From Voacanga thouarsii (Eukaryota > Streptophyta > Magnoliopsida > Gentianales > Apocynaceae), in contig JANUWF010002342.1 in the NCBI GenBank assembly GCA_026120185.1, forward strand, positions 7,115,501 to 7,179,500: a stretch of 64,000 bases of DNA, written 5' to 3'. This document shows positions 35,713 through 47,680 of the stretch, one piece after another. Under the pieces are notes generated by a model, which saw only the letters and a program-made list of their open reading frames with translations, was not told the DNA's origin and ran no database searches. Every line of letters starts with the position of its first letter. Position 1 is the stretch's first letter. Made by a program: the position numbers and the translations under genes.

Positions 35713-36960
35713 ATGTATAGAATGTGTATGCCGGCAACAAGGGGACTTTCTAAAGAATTCATTAATGGTGTTGAATGTTTGATGCTTGCATATTTAGAAT
35801 GGCCTAATACTAATCAAATTAGATGTCCTTGTTCTAAGTGTAAGGAGCAGAATTTTCAAATTTCTAATATGGCAAGGGTTCATTTGTATAGCAAAGGTTT
35901 TGTGAAAGGATATTGTAATTAGACTTGTTATCATAGACCGTTTATTTCAATTAGGGTTAGATTTCATGGTCAAGTAATCCCTTTCATGATATAGTCGTCG
36001 ATGCAGTAGGCACCAACTTTCCCTTAAATCCAAACCACAAAATATTGAGGAACTATATAATCCCAATGCACAGAGATTTTATGATTTATTGACTATTGCA
36101 AGTACTCTTTTATGGGATAGATGTACAAATCACTCAGAATTATCTGTGGCTTAATTGTTAAACTTCAAGTTTGAAAATAACATGTCGAAAAATGTTTTAA
36201 TAAAGTAGTACAACTAACGAAAGAGGTTATGCCAACTAGTAACAAGATGTGGTCATTCCTAGTATGCTCATAAAGTAAAAATAGGAAAGAATAAACAGTT
36301 GAAGGAGATTGCTTTGAAGAAGATGCACTATTTTTCACTCACTCAAAGTTTGCAAAGGCTTTATGCAGCCAATACAACTATTGAGCTCATGAGATGGCAC
36401 ACAGAAATTTAAACCGAGATGGGATAACGAATCATCCATGGAGTGGTGAGACATGACAGCATTTCAATTAAACATATACGAATTTCACAACAGAGCCACG
36501 ACATGTTTAACTTGGATTGCGTACAGATGGTTTCTTGCTATTTGGGTCATCAAAGAAGTAGTATTTTTATTGTTCAATCATGGCTACTCCATATAATCAA
36601 CTATGCCAGATGTGCTGGAAAAATATTATGATTTTCTTAATGGTTATAATTCCTAGTCTAACGAATCCAAAACAAAAGATAGATCTATTTTTGCAAATGC
36701 TTATAGATGAGCTTTCGACATTGTTGACAAATGGTGTCTCTACATACGATATTTCAAAGAAACAAAATTTTATGCTGCGAGCTGCATTCCAGTGGACTAA
36801 TATTGACTTTCTTGCATATAGAATGCTAAATGGGTGGAGTACATCGGGGAATATTCTGGCATATCTATATTGTATAGAATGTACAAAGTTGTTCCAATTT
36901 CCTTCTGACGGTAAACAATTGTGATTTTGACTACAGTTGATAGTTCCTTCCATCTAGATA
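35713..36960 (+). pseudogene. TNP2-like transposase of a second CACTA element
   Basis: Plus strand. The N-terminal transposase-associated domain (35713-35920) reads MYRMCMPATRGLSKEFINGV, then RCPCSKCKEQNF, then VHLYSKGFVKGY. After a stop-ridden stretch (35925-36570), the Transposase_21 catalytic region follows at 36580-36924, with FLQMLIDELSTLLTNGVSTY, DISKKQNFMLRAAFQW and MLNGWSTSG. In functional members these read IDVFLQPLIDELK, YDASKKENFTLRAAL and GMLSGWST. Many stops and frameshifts make it inactive. Unlike the element at 10657, this one keeps part of the catalytic domain, but the two lie in opposite orientations and are different copies. Confidence 0.82.
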
Positions 36961-37370
36961 TAATTTTCCAAGAGATTGTAAGTCTTTTAGAACAAATAGA
37001 GGTGTTGAATAATCATTACCTTCCTTGCACCTATTAGGGTTCAAATGTGGAATATAGTGCAATTTTTTCCAAAAATCTTGGGAATTGCATCCAAACATAC
37101 ATAGGTAGATAGTAAAGGTTCATACCATAAATGGGCAAAATGAAATCATTTTGTGGTCTGTATTGCTCCTTCCGAGACATCTAACCTTTGTTAGATATAT
37201 AGTTCGCAAAGTTTTGTGTATGTAATTAAATGTAAAGTATCACTTACATTTGTTTTAACTTTCAAGTCCATCATATGTTGCATTTAATCACATTAAACTT
37301 AATTTTTTATGTTAAAAATAATAGAGACATTTCAGATAGGATTCACAATATGATGGCATCATTTGGAGGG
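36961..37370 (+). other. Second CACTA relic, decayed inter-gene or C-terminal TNP2 sequence
   Basis: In translation, scattered TNP2-like residues may remain, but no motif is clear enough to call. Confidence 0.35.
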
Positions 37371-38060
37371 TAAGGGAGTTCAGGGATGTGAAGCGGCTAA
37401 TAGACACTATATTCAATATTTGAATGAGTGGGAAAAGGCCAGCTAGGATGGTTGAGATAGTTTACAACCATGTTATGCAGAGTTGGAGGTCTAAAGGTTT
37501 CCTAGAGAGGTCTAGATAAGCTCTGGAGAATCATGGCAGTTCTGGTAATGGCTTAAGGCTAAGATGGTAAATGACTTCTCAATTCATACATATATCTAAA
37601 TCGATATATTATTTTTTGTCTACATGATTTCTATTGACCTATACAATTTTGTACAATGCCAGGATTTGAGAGACAAAATTTGGAGGCAGTGCCATGAGCA
37701 CTAGTAGCTTAGGCCTGAATTAGGCAAATTCACAGACCCTTGAGCACAACAAACTTTAGTACGTTCTAAATATTAATTTAATTTATTCATATCAATATTT
37801 TACTTGCACTTACTTTAACTTATATAAAAAAAAGTTATGAGAAATTTAGTGAATTACTATCACAAGTTTCTTACAACAAAGCTTTACTAGTGGTGGGGCT
37901 GCTACAGGATGATAGGCCATTACTTGTGCTAGCTATTGGAGGCTTCAGGAAGGGCCAGGTTTATTGGTTGTGTGCAGAGTCTTCTCGTCTCAGACCAGAG
38001 TTCACTAGGAGTGGATATTAGCATGGTGAGTCTTCGAGTGCTCAAGCCTGAGCTTAAGCT
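37371..38060 (+). pseudogene. TNPA-like gene remnant of the second CACTA element
   Basis: Plus-strand segments include RPARMVEIVYNHVMQSWRSK near 37440 and GGFRKGQVYWLCAESSRLRP near 37945. The latter corresponds to the KGRVYRLGSESSRVR block of the first CACTA element and to the conserved GRVYGLG region of the Ptta/En/Spm family. Order (TNP2 then TNPA) is as in the first element. Stops are frequent and exon limits cannot be set. Confidence 0.6.
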
Positions 38061-38253
38061 AAAGTGGAGAAAGTTAAATGATATGAAATAGAGAAAGCAA
38101 GAGAAAGATTCGTATATTATTCAGTTGCACAAATTCACAGAAGGCATTTCTCTGTATCTTGGATTACCACCACAGGCACAACTAGCAGCTGTTGATGGTG
38201 ATAATGATAACCCATAGTGATATTGGTGATGATGCATGCTCTTAATCGTAGCG

Positions 38254-38255
<2 letters not shown>

Positions 38256-38295
<40 letters not shown>
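38256..38295. repeat. (CA)n microsatellite
   Basis: 20 uninterrupted CA units. Confidence 0.97.
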
Positions 38296-38297
<2 letters not shown>

Positions 38298-38459
38298 CAT
38301 ATACTTTAAATTTTGTTGTAGTTTTCATACTTATAGATTTGTTCATATAATTTCATTTCATTAAAAGTCTTTGAAGTTGTTTTATAATTTCGTTCAGTAT
38401 CATATGCTTTTAGTTGTGAAAAGATACCATGCCAAAATTAGTAAGGAAAATTAATTTTT

Positions 38460-38595
38460 CTTTAAAAAATTAGAGGAAATAGCAATCAACAAAAGTCAGT
38501 TGCTGATAGACAACATTAGTGATCGAAGAATTTATTCGCTAAATACATAAATTAGTGACCGACGGATATAATTGGTAGGTAATTAGCGACAAACA
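38460..38595. repeat. Subterminal-type repeats of the second CACTA element, left of the LTR
   Basis: Motifs ATTAGTGATCGAAG, AAATTAGTGACCGACGG and AATTAGCGACAAAC resemble the subterminal motifs of the first element. The Ty3/gypsy LTR at 38596 interrupts them. Confidence 0.65.
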
Positions 38596-39985
38596 TGTAA
38601 CATCCCTCCCTTTCGTAACTTAATGGCCAACTACGTTGTACTAAATAAGTATTTCTATGAATGACCAAAACAAGAAATGATCGATTTAATGAGACAAGCA
38701 TTTTGGTGTAAGAAAAACTTTTAGGGGTATTGTTGGAATTTTGATTACAAATTGAGAAAAATTGAGAAAGAATTTGGGAAATTTGAAACCTACCATTAAC
38801 TTCAGTTTAATGCATAGATTGCATTGGTTAAATAAAAGGTTTTCCTAACTGGAATAAATAATGACTTGAATTATGATTAAAAGAGAACAAGTGGCGATTT
38901 GTGACTCGTAATTGAAACTAGGTGCCATTCTGTGATTGGTTGTAGGAGAATTCATGCTTGGCTTTTAGCCTTTTGCAAGCTTGCAAGAGAAGCTACAAAA
39001 ATGACTAAGCATTTATTAACCATTAAGAAACCACCTAGTCGCCATACATCATTTAATGCACCATTTGGACACATGGTGTAATTTGCCTATATAAGAGAGG
39101 GAATGGCGGTGGGTGGCTATTTTAGCAACTGGAAATCAGTAGCTACAAGAGAGAAAAGGAAAAGAAAAGAAAAGTGGAGAGAAAATTGTGAGAAGAGAGA
39201 GAAAGGAGGTGAGAAGGAAGCTTGGGCAAAGTCTAGACAATAAAGTATTCTACACAAGGTAAAAAGCTTTGCCTTATGAATTAAAGATGTTCTATAACCT
39301 GCAAGGATTATTTTGATTTGTATTTTTCATGGAACATGTCATGAATTATGAAGAATGCTTGGTGAAGAACTATTGTTTAGATGTTGTTTGGTTATGGTTG
39401 TGTGGCGGTGACTTTGTGGACTACTTTGTTGTGAATTTTGTGTTGTATGATGGTGTTTTGAAGGAATTATGGAAGGTTGATTATGGCTGTAATCATGGAA
39501 GAAAATAATATAAGAGAAAAATGAAGAAGAGAAGTAGTATTTGTGAGGAAAAATGAAAGAGTAATATGTTCATTCATGGCTGCCATTTTTGTTGTTTTGT
39601 AAATATGGAATTTCTTCTTTCTTCATAACTGAAATCAAACAAATTTTGTGATGTTAATATGAAGGATGATATGGATTAGGTGTTAGTTATGTGCTAAAAC
39701 AAGAATAGAACATATGGAAGAAGACTTGGCAAGAAATAGTAAGAATTTCTGGGTAAACAGTAAGCTTTAGCTTGTAGAATCTCTATATAGGGTTCAAGTC
39801 TGACTAAAAGGAGTTCATATAATTTTAGCTGAAGGTCTTAGGAACATTTTGGCATAAATTTGAAATCATTTGGGCTTGTGAATAGAAAATTATGGTGAAA
39901 ATACTAAAGAATAGCAAGCAGTGACGAGATCAAGATGTTGGAATTTTGTAACCAGAACTGAACAAAAGTCACTAAGTTATGATTG
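38596..39985 (+). mobile_element. Ty3/gypsy LTR (probable solo LTR)
   Basis: Starts TGTAACATCCCTCCCTTTCG. It matches the start of the LTRs of the chromovirus at 44558 and 51956 (for example CAAAACAAGAAATGATCG here and GAACAAAAGATGATCG at 52027). Later blocks also match the 5' LTR across its own insertion (CAAGGTAAAAAGCT at 39257 and 46980; CAGTGACGRGAT near 39920 and 47620). The right end is not sharply visible; CACTA-type motifs resume by about 40000. No clear target duplication was found. Confidence 0.72.
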
Positions 39986-39989
39986 CAAC

Positions 39990-40170
39990 TATTAGTAGGA
40001 CATTAAATATTTAGCAGCCACCTATTTTGCGGCCGCAACATTTCAGTCACTAAATGGTTGGGTGAATATTAATCAATGACTAATTTGCGACCGAATTGTC
40101 AGTTGGATAAAGGGTAGTTCCGTGCAGTTTTTGTGATCACATTTGTACTTGTATGTCGCAATTTTGAACT
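39990..40170. repeat. Subterminal-type repeats of the second CACTA element, right of the LTR
   Basis: TTTAGCAGCCACC, TTTTGCGGCCGCAAC, TTCAGTCACTAAATGG and GACTAATTTGCGACCG continue the pattern seen at 38460-38595. I could not identify a TAGTG terminus before the BBE flank begins near 40171. Confidence 0.55.
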
Positions 40171-40410
40171 AATTGTATTATTGGTGTTGTTGTTGTTGCT
40201 ATTGTTATTACTTTTATTTGCTTATTATTCGCTTTAAAAGAAAAAAGAAAAATAGCATATGATCTTTTTCTTAATTTTTAACGTGTTAACATCCCTAACA
40301 TGTTGCTATAGGTATATTTTTCTCCTTTTTTAATATCTTCATCATCTTTAATTGGAGGAAGGAGGCAGAAAATAAAGAAGATATAGGAAATGCATGTTAA
40401 ACATTAGTAA
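40171..40410. repeat. BBE-block 3' flank, copy 2
   Basis: Collinear with 9213-9453 and 63524-63765, for example TTGCTTATTATTCGCTTTAAAAG and CATGTTGCTATAGG-type blocks. Unlike the other two copies there is no copia LTR beside it; it begins ATTGTATTATTGG and may show the unoccupied copia target. Confidence 0.75.
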
Positions 40411-40581
40411 TTATACTTGACTTGGTCTTAATGGGAAACAACACAAAAGACACATACCATTCGAGAATGCACAACATGGAATATATGAGAATAACATGCA
40501 ATATAAACAGTGCAATTGGAATTTCCTATCATATAAACAATGACAATATGGAGAACGGTAAAAGTACAAACAATTGTTCTC

Positions 40582-40587
40582 TTTATT
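40582..40587 (-). terminator. Candidate poly(A) signal of the BBE-like gene
   Basis: AATAAA on the minus strand, 105 bp past the stop codon; plausible distance for a plant near-upstream element. Not proof of use. Confidence 0.4.
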
Positions 40588-40691
40588 TAACTTTAATAAT
40601 GCTGAATAGAGTGAAAGTGTATTGTGGCAACTGTAATTACCACAACAATGCAGAGAGAAATGTAACAAAATTCTATTTTAAACATGAAAAA

Positions 40692-42281
40692 TTAAGCATG
40701 TATCCGATAGGGGGGAATGCTTTGTTCAAACTTAAAGAAATTTCGAGGGTCAACCATCGTCTTTACCCTCACCAATCTATTGAAGTTATTCTTGTAATAT
40801 TGAGTGCCCCAAACTCTTGCCTCATCAACATTGGTATATCCCTTTTTCTTGTTTGTCCCCAAGTCAAGATCCCGGTAATTAGCGTATGCACTCCTTTGAT
40901 TATTAGGTACATACTTACCAATAACTTGATAAAGTTGTTTCGTCCAATTTTCACCTTCTTGAGCCAATGTTTTGTTTTTGCCATTCCACAATGCTACTTC
41001 AACTGCCAAGAATAAAGTTCCAGCCCTGTATGGGAAGGGAATATTTGATTCGGGTATTTCATCCATTCTACCTCCAAAAGGATTCCAGTCCATTGCTCCT
41101 TCCCCTGGATTTCTTTGGGTAAACAAATCGAAAATCTCAACGAGTCCAGCTTTAGGAATAGGCTGTTGGATTAAGTCTGACTTGCCTTTGTGGTAACTGA
41201 GATTGGGATTAGTTCTGTTTTGCAAAAACTCACGTGCTAATTCCAATGGGACACCATATTGGATGGCAAAATTGTCCACCCAACGTATTTCGATGCAGCC
41301 CTCTTTCGACACACCTAACTCGGGAAAGTATTCTTCCATCAAGGAAACTAGGCCATCAACCTCCCCAAGAAAAAATGAGAAAAAGATGACTTCTACATTA
41401 CTCTTACCGGTTTGATTTGAACTCACTGTTGTGAACCTTAGAAAAATACTGAGGTCTTTTGGCATCCTCGGGGCAACATATTGCCATCTGTGGACGAGTT
41501 CCATTGTATTATGATCAAGAGTCCTTGTTACAGTTGATGTTGTGATATTAGGGCGAATCTCAAGTAAGTTTACTCTATATGATAGAATAACTCCAAAGCT
41601 TGCACCGGTTCCGCCTCTAATGGCCCAAAAGAAATCCTCACCCATAGATTTTCGATTGAGAATTCTTCCATTAGCATCAATCACTCGAGCATCAATGACA
41701 TGGTCAGCGGCAACACCATATTTCCTGGAAAAAATACCATACCCTCCGCCACTTATGTGTCCTCCAACGCCTACAGTTGGGCAAGAGCCTGCGGAAAGGT
41801 AAAAGGAGTCGTTGATTTGGTTAATGGCATAGTAGAATTCCCCGAGGGTCGCACCAACTCCGACCCATGCAGTTCGACTTTGAGCATCAATGGAGATTGA
41901 TCGAAAATTGGACATATCAAGGATGAAAAATGGGACGTCAGAAACATAGGAAAGACCCTCAAAGTCATGGCCTCCGCTGCGTATCTTCATCTGCAAGCCG
42001 TGCTTCTTGGAACAATATATTGTTGTTTGTATCTGTGATTCTTGATTTGGAGTGATAATCACTAGGGGCTTAGGGTCGAATCGTAGGTTGTGTATCGTGG
42101 AGTTCAAGATTTGCTGGAAGGAAGCATTATTCGGAGTGTAAATGACTTGTGAAATTGCTGAAGAGTTATGAGAATATTTAGTAAGGCATTGAACAAACCC
42201 GTTTGCCGGACGAGCTAAAGCTGCCCGTGAAATGGAAAAGAAAAGAAGACAAGTTAACTGAAGAATCATAGTTTTCTGCAT
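40692..42281 (-). CDS. BBE-like FAD-linked oxidase, intact and intronless
   Basis: 529 residues. A hydrophobic signal peptide (about 1-23) points to secretion or the vacuole. Then come the BBE-like N-terminus with Cys32 and Cys90, the usual disulfide pair, and the FAD-binding PCMH-type domain with RSGGHDFEGLSY, where His105 takes the 8-alpha FAD link. AGSCPTVGVGGHISGGGYG supplies Cys167 for the second covalent FAD link. The C-terminal BBE domain has NPFGGRMDEI (400-409), NYRDLDLG (468-475) and the typical ending DPRNFFKFEQSIPP. Val170, three residues after Cys167, is the gatekeeper associated with oxygen-reactive oxidases in this family. About nine N-glycosylation sequons fit a secreted protein. 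Length is normal (500-550). Family members oxidise alkaloids, cannabinoid precursors, carbohydrates or monolignols; the substrate here cannot be read from sequence. The start is the first ATG before the signal peptide. A decayed paralogue flanks it at 9991-33053. Confidence 0.96.
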   Translation of the reverse strand: MQKTMILQLTCLLFFSISRAALARPANGFVQCLTKYSHNSSAISQVIYTPNNASFQQILNSTIHNLRFDPKPLVIITPNQESQIQTTIYCSKKHGLQMKIRSGGHDFEGLSYVSDVPFFILDMSNFRSISIDAQSRTAWVGVGATLGEFYYAINQINDSFYLSAGSCPTVGVGGHISGGGYGIFSRKYGVAADHVIDARVIDANGRILNRKSMGEDFFWAIRGGTGASFGVILSYRVNLLEIRPNITTSTVTRTLDHNTMELVHRWQYVAPRMPKDLSIFLRFTTVSSNQTGKSNVEVIFFSFFLGEVDGLVSLMEEYFPELGVSKEGCIEIRWVDNFAIQYGVPLELAREFLQNRTNPNLSYHKGKSDLIQQPIPKAGLVEIFDLFTQRNPGEGAMDWNPFGGRMDEIPESNIPFPYRAGTLFLAVEVALWNGKNKTLAQEGENWTKQLYQVIGKYVPNNQRSAYANYRDLDLGTNKKKGYTNVDEARVWGTQYYKNNFNRLVRVKTMVDPRNFFKFEQSIPPYRIHA

Positions 42282-42342
42282 CTTTCAACTATCGGTTGTT
42301 GCTAGATTGTCGGTGTATTCGAAAATCCAGTTTTGGTGTGTA

Positions 42343-42349
42343 ATTTATA
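42343..42349 (-). promoter_or_regulatory. TATA box of the BBE-like gene
   Basis: TATAAAT on the minus strand within GCCTATAAATTACAC, 62 bp before the ATG; the position implies a short 5' leader of about 30 nt. Confidence 0.65.
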
Positions 42350-43856
42350 GGCTGTTCCTCCGTGTGTACGCGGAAATGGAGGCCTTGATTCTTTGACGAG
42401 AAGACCATTTCAAAGTCTAATCATTTTACGGCATCTAATGATTATCAACACGTTCGGCAGTTCAATATATTTTCCATGCAATGATTCAATTTAAGATTCA
42501 AAGTCTTACGGGTATGGACACTTTTGGATGAAAAATATATATTTATTTATTACTTATTGGCATGACTGTCTTAGCTGACTGTCAGTCGGACATGTGAGGT
42601 TTGGCCAATCGTTTTTTGTTCTTGTACAACGCAAAAACACCTTCAGCATTATTAATATTCTGCTAATACAATTTTTTTCATTTTTTAAAATATTTTATTT
42701 GTTCTTATTATGTTTATTATTTGGGTTACTAGTATACCGCCGGACGCAAAAGAAGACCAATTTCACAGGGAAGCAGAAGTTCCAACAACAAAACACAAAT
42801 CCGCTGTCAACATTGTTAATTTATTAGCCAATTGGCTCTCAATTTGTTTTTTCTTTTTGTGTTCCATTATTTTCTATTTCTCAGCCCACGTCTGGTTTTT
42901 TATTTCTTTCATAATTTTTAATTTGATCTGATAAATAATCAAAGTACTTGACTTTTTATTTTTCATTTTTTTTTCTTTTAGCAGTCAATTCAAGAAGTAG
43001 TACTAGTTAATTTCATTTAAAACAAGGAGAAATTCTTACACGGAATATAGGCTCGTGGATTATATGGATTGAGAAATTATACTGTATAACTTTTATTGTA
43101 TGAAATACAATCTTTTAATGCATGTAATCTATATAAATCGGATCTATACTAGAATTCCCGTGAAAGAAAACCCGTTAGAAGTTATATAAAAAAATATAAT
43201 AGCAATAATAAAAATGTTATGTCCTACATCTGTGAACTCGAAAATGTGACAATAAATTGAATATTACTCACAGTTAATTTTTTGGACATCGCATTTATCT
43301 ACTTTAATATTAAATATCACGTTCCGTATCTGCGAATTTAAAAATCTGATAATAAATCTGATAATACCCACAATCAACTTTGTAGTGATCGTGCTCGTTG
43401 AAACAAAATGATTATCCCATGGTAACAAATTGCATTTTCAATGTGTTACCGATGAGGGCAGTTTAATGAGATTTTCAAAGTTGTGGGACATTCCAACGTA
43501 TTTTCCTCAAACAATACATTTTATAATCCAAATGAGCTTTTTTTCCATTGAAAGATTCAAAGTCCTGCGGATATGGACATATTTGCAATATCGACTTACA
43601 TATTTAATATATATAATAATAAATAAAACCAATTCAAATTTTTTCTCTTATGTGAAGTACGTAGAAGTACTATTTATTTGTGGATTAAATTTTTGAATTA
43701 AAAGTAATATTTGTTTGTGGATTAAAATTTTTATCTTCTAAATTAAGAGACAAAAACTTAACCGTTAGACATGTCATAAATATAATGAGACATTTTTTAA
43801 ATAAGAGTTATATTTCACTAAATATATACATGTATATGTATATATATATACATGTA

Positions 43857-43894
<38 letters not shown>

Positions 43895-44557
43895 ATCTAT
43901 AATGATGCATGTAAACAGCATGAAATGCCAACAAAATCTACATTTAAATTTGATCTATGCCATCTATTTTCAACAGTAGCTAAACACTAACAGAACTAAT
44001 GGGCAAAGCACTCTGACAAGACATGAGCAAAGATCTACTATTCTCTATTGGGAAAAAACAAACAAAAAAAAAAGAAAAAAAGAAAAAAAAATCGATAACA
44101 AGAAAAGACAAATCACAAATAGATATAACTACATACAAAAGATAATCAATGAGTCATCTTTAGTTAAGTGCATAGGAATAACAGGAAACTTAAATGCAAA
44201 TAGTATGCTCTGACTTAACTTTGATATCACCTTATTCCAAAATCTGAATCATTTCTAATTACAGGTAGTCATCGCATCTCAACATTTTCCAAGCGAAATA
44301 ATCTGTTTGGAAGCCTGACAACACAAGAAGTTCATTTTTTATTTGCAACGTACAAAATGTGGAGACCTACCTATTGGATGCAAGATTTTGGACTATCTCA
44401 ATACAAAAGTCCTCAAAACGATAGATCACTTTGGATATCAAAGGATAAAAATTATGGAATGAAAAAAAAAATCTTACTAAACCAACTGCCAAAATGCAAA
44501 GACAAAATATTAAGACTTGCGAGTTAATTCACTGAGCACATTTTGCAACACTATAGC
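42350..44557. other. BBE-like upstream region and spacer
   Basis: Upstream DNA of the intact gene; no second gene, LTR end or RNA gene recognised. Very AT-rich. TTAAGATTCAAAGTCTTACGG (42491) and ATTGAAAGATTCAAAGTCCTGCGG (43547) are two related short blocks about 1.05 kb apart, each followed by GTATGGACA or ATATGGACA. A local partial duplication of promoter-side sequence is therefore possible. A compound AT/GT repeat lies at 43824-43894. Confidence 0.45.
43824..43894. repeat. Compound (TA)n/(TG)n microsatellite
   Basis: Alternating TA and TG tracts ending in a TA run. Confidence 0.92.
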
Positions 44558-47500
44558 TATAATATCCCTCCCGTTTTGTATGTAAATTGGTACTCCTTTG
44601 TACTGAAGCAAAATATGTATGGATATGCAGAATAATAAACGCTCAATTTAATCAGATGAATATTTCGGGGCAATAAAAATTTTAAGGGGTGACAAAGGAT
44701 TTTTTGATTGCGAATTAAGAAAAACTGGGAAAGAATTTGGGAATTTCGAGAGACGTCATTGTGTTCAATTTAATGAGTAGATTTTATTGGCAAAAGAAAA
44801 AATTTTCCCGACTGAATAAATAATGGATTGAATTATGAGTATCTCTTGAGGAAAAATAGCTGATTTTGGTAAAAAAGTAAAATAAATGCCTTTATGTGAT
44901 TTGTTGAAAAAAATGCTAAGTGTTACTTGTACTTAATGGACAAGCCATGTGTTGGGAAATGATTGAATGAGAAAAAACTTAGTCATTCCTTTGTAAACTT
45001 CTAAGGACACCTAAGCATGCCACCTAAGTGAAATTTGGACCAATGAAAGCTAACCAAGCCATGAACCCTTTTTATACAACAAGAAAGGGTGACAATGGTA
45101 TAAAGGTAGTATGGTATCCAAACAAGGAGAGAAGAAGAAGAAAAAGAAGAAAAGAAGGAAAAGTATGAAGAATTATAGCTATAGTAATTTCGTTCACAAA
45201 ACTATTTGATTGGTTGTATATGAAGTTAGGTGGAACTTCAAGATTGATTGCAAGAGTTCTAGGAAATTCTATCAATTTCTCAAATGCCACTTAACTAGTT
45301 ACTTGGACCAATCACAACTTCCAAGTGAATTGAGATCAGTTGAAGCTTGTTTGATAAGAAGACTAAAGTTTGCTATACATAACAAGGGAGAACCAGTTGA
45401 AGGGGTTTTAGACAACTAGAAATTAGCCACAAACAAAGATAAATAAGGAAGAGAAAAGAAAAGTGTTAGGTATCTCAGGATCGTATCCTATACGGCGTAG
45501 CAGAAAATAAAATGAGATACCATCTCAGGACCCGCCTATATGTGTTGATCCCCCTTCTAGGGTTTTGTGTGACTCATAATATATGTCATACGAAAATTCC
45601 TTCCAAAACTGAGAATTCTAATCCAATTAGAATTCCCTAATTATAATTGGAAACATCAAATTCTCACAATTACAACTTGGATAGCAAATTATAACTAATT
45701 ATAATTTGTCCACAACAACTTCTCTTTCTCTCAATTAACCCCACTATGTTATCAAATAACATCTTGAGTAAATAATCCTCTATAGTGTGTGACCTATTAG
45801 GTTTCCTAGTCAATTGATAGTGAACATGAATTAATCCAAATGTCTTTAAGATTAATAATCCATAATTAATTAGAATTAATTATATTAATTCTATTCAGGA
45901 TTGATTTATTAATTCATTAATTAATAAACACATATTCCCAAATCATGAGTGATATCTAGCAATATATCATGACCACCCAAGAGTTCAGGAAGTCAAGTGG
46001 CTTGACATGAATCCTTCAATAACAAACTTCAGTGCAATTAACTCCTTTCACCATACAATATTATCTCATTCGGTTTGGAGTACGGAATTAGTGCCAACTT
46101 TCTCCAGAATTAATTCTGGCTCTAATACAATTGTATTTGTACTAGGAACCCACTACACTAGATGTGTATCAATTGGAACTATTTCCAATACATAATCGTC
46201 TTGGCCAAGGACTTCTCGAGTAGTAATTTCTACAAATGGCCGTGAGATATTTGCCCCTACTATTAGAAGTGGTGAATCTTTTATTGACCTTCTCAACTAC
46301 TTTTATTTACCTCACAATGTACCCAATATCCATCCCATAGATGGCCCTCGATCGAGCTCCAGAGATTGGAATCAAAGTACAATGCTCAGTAAACAAAGTA
46401 TCTTAGAGATCTCAAGTCTAAGGATACTTTCACGTTTGCTACATTAAAATTATGTCACTGGCACTAAATAGTTATCCATGTGATTATCTCAAGCTTAGGT
46501 CATCCAATGAACTTGTTTCATTAACAAGCATCCATGTATTAATTTTGAGTATCTCAATACTCACGGATATAAGAATCACTGCCAGATCAAATCAAGAAGT
46601 CGAACACATGTTAGTCTTAACACATTAATGATGTCATGTCTCATTAATACTACGACTAGGGACTATTTAAGTACTAACACTATACAGTATAGTAGGAATC
46701 TTATATCATGATCTCTATCATGATTTCCTTAACACAGTGTTGTACTAGGGACTTTATCGAACAGTTATATTACTTAAAAGTAAACAAAAGAAACTGTAAG
46801 ATAAATAATACATTTTATTAAAATAAAATATGTCATATACAATGTACAAGTGATTGCCTCTAGAGCACAACACTAACAAAAAGAAAATAGAGAGAGAAGA
46901 GAGAGAGAAATCCCAGAGAAAGAAAAGAAAGGAGAGGGAAGGAAAGCTTGGTCTTTTCTTGCAAACAAATCAACATGCACAAGGTAAAAAGCTATATTCT
47001 TGGAAGTAAAGTTGATATATAGTTCATGAAAATTAATTTGGCATACTTATTTCAAGAAAATTATGCATCGATTATGGAATTAGTTTAGTAAAATATCATA
47101 TTGTGGACTGTTTTGTGGGAAGTTGTATGGTGGTTAAAAACAAAGAATATTTTCTTTGTTTATATGAAATTTAGAAGTGATTTAAAGGTGTTAAAATTAG
47201 GGCTGCTTATATAAAAGAATGGAAGGAAGAAAGAAACAAAATGATGTTATGTGAATTGTTAAGAAAATTGTGATGATTATGTGATAAATGCAAGTTGCCG
47301 GTTTGGTTATGGTTTGGTTTGTGAAAGTACAGCTTTGTTCATGGCTGGAAATTGTGTGAACAATTGATGTTTAAGAGAAATGGAATGAACGAAGTGATAT
47401 TTATGTGCTATGGAAGAAGAACAAAGATGTAATAGGTTTTGCTAAAAAAATGAAGAAATCCCAGAAAATTCTAGGAGGGTTTCCGTGCAATAGTTCTGTA

Positions 47501-47680
47501 ACATTTCTGGACTTGAACAAAGTAAGCATATAGTTTTGTAGGAGCATTTTGGCGCAAGTTTGAAGTTAATCAGATTTACTGATTAAAAGTTATGACGAAA
47601 ATAATAAAAGATGCCAAATCAGTGACGGGATTTAGCTACTGGAAACTTGTGTTCAAAACTGAAAACAAGAGAATTGGTAT
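44558..47680 (+). repeat. Chromovirus 5' LTR (with copia solo LTR inside), end uncertain
   Basis: Matches the LTR at 38596-39985 in blocks before (44558-45463) and after (46879-47680) the inserted solo LTR. The right limit is set only by where the similarity fades. Confidence 0.6.
45464..46878 (+). mobile_element. Copia family-2 solo LTR with perfect AAAAG duplication
   Basis: Starts TGTTAGGTATCTCAGG and ends GAGCACAACACTAACA. AAAAG lies directly before (45459-45463) and after (46879-46883). No internal region remains. Same family as 18150-19841, 4366-4496 and 52046 onward. Confidence 0.95.

Noticed and set aside
40582..40691. Bacterial-type terminator or operon signals
   Set aside because: No hairpin-T tract; the window is eukaryotic.
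40422..41015. 197-codon open frame on the plus strand
   Set aside because: Antisense to the BBE-like gene; no family signature.
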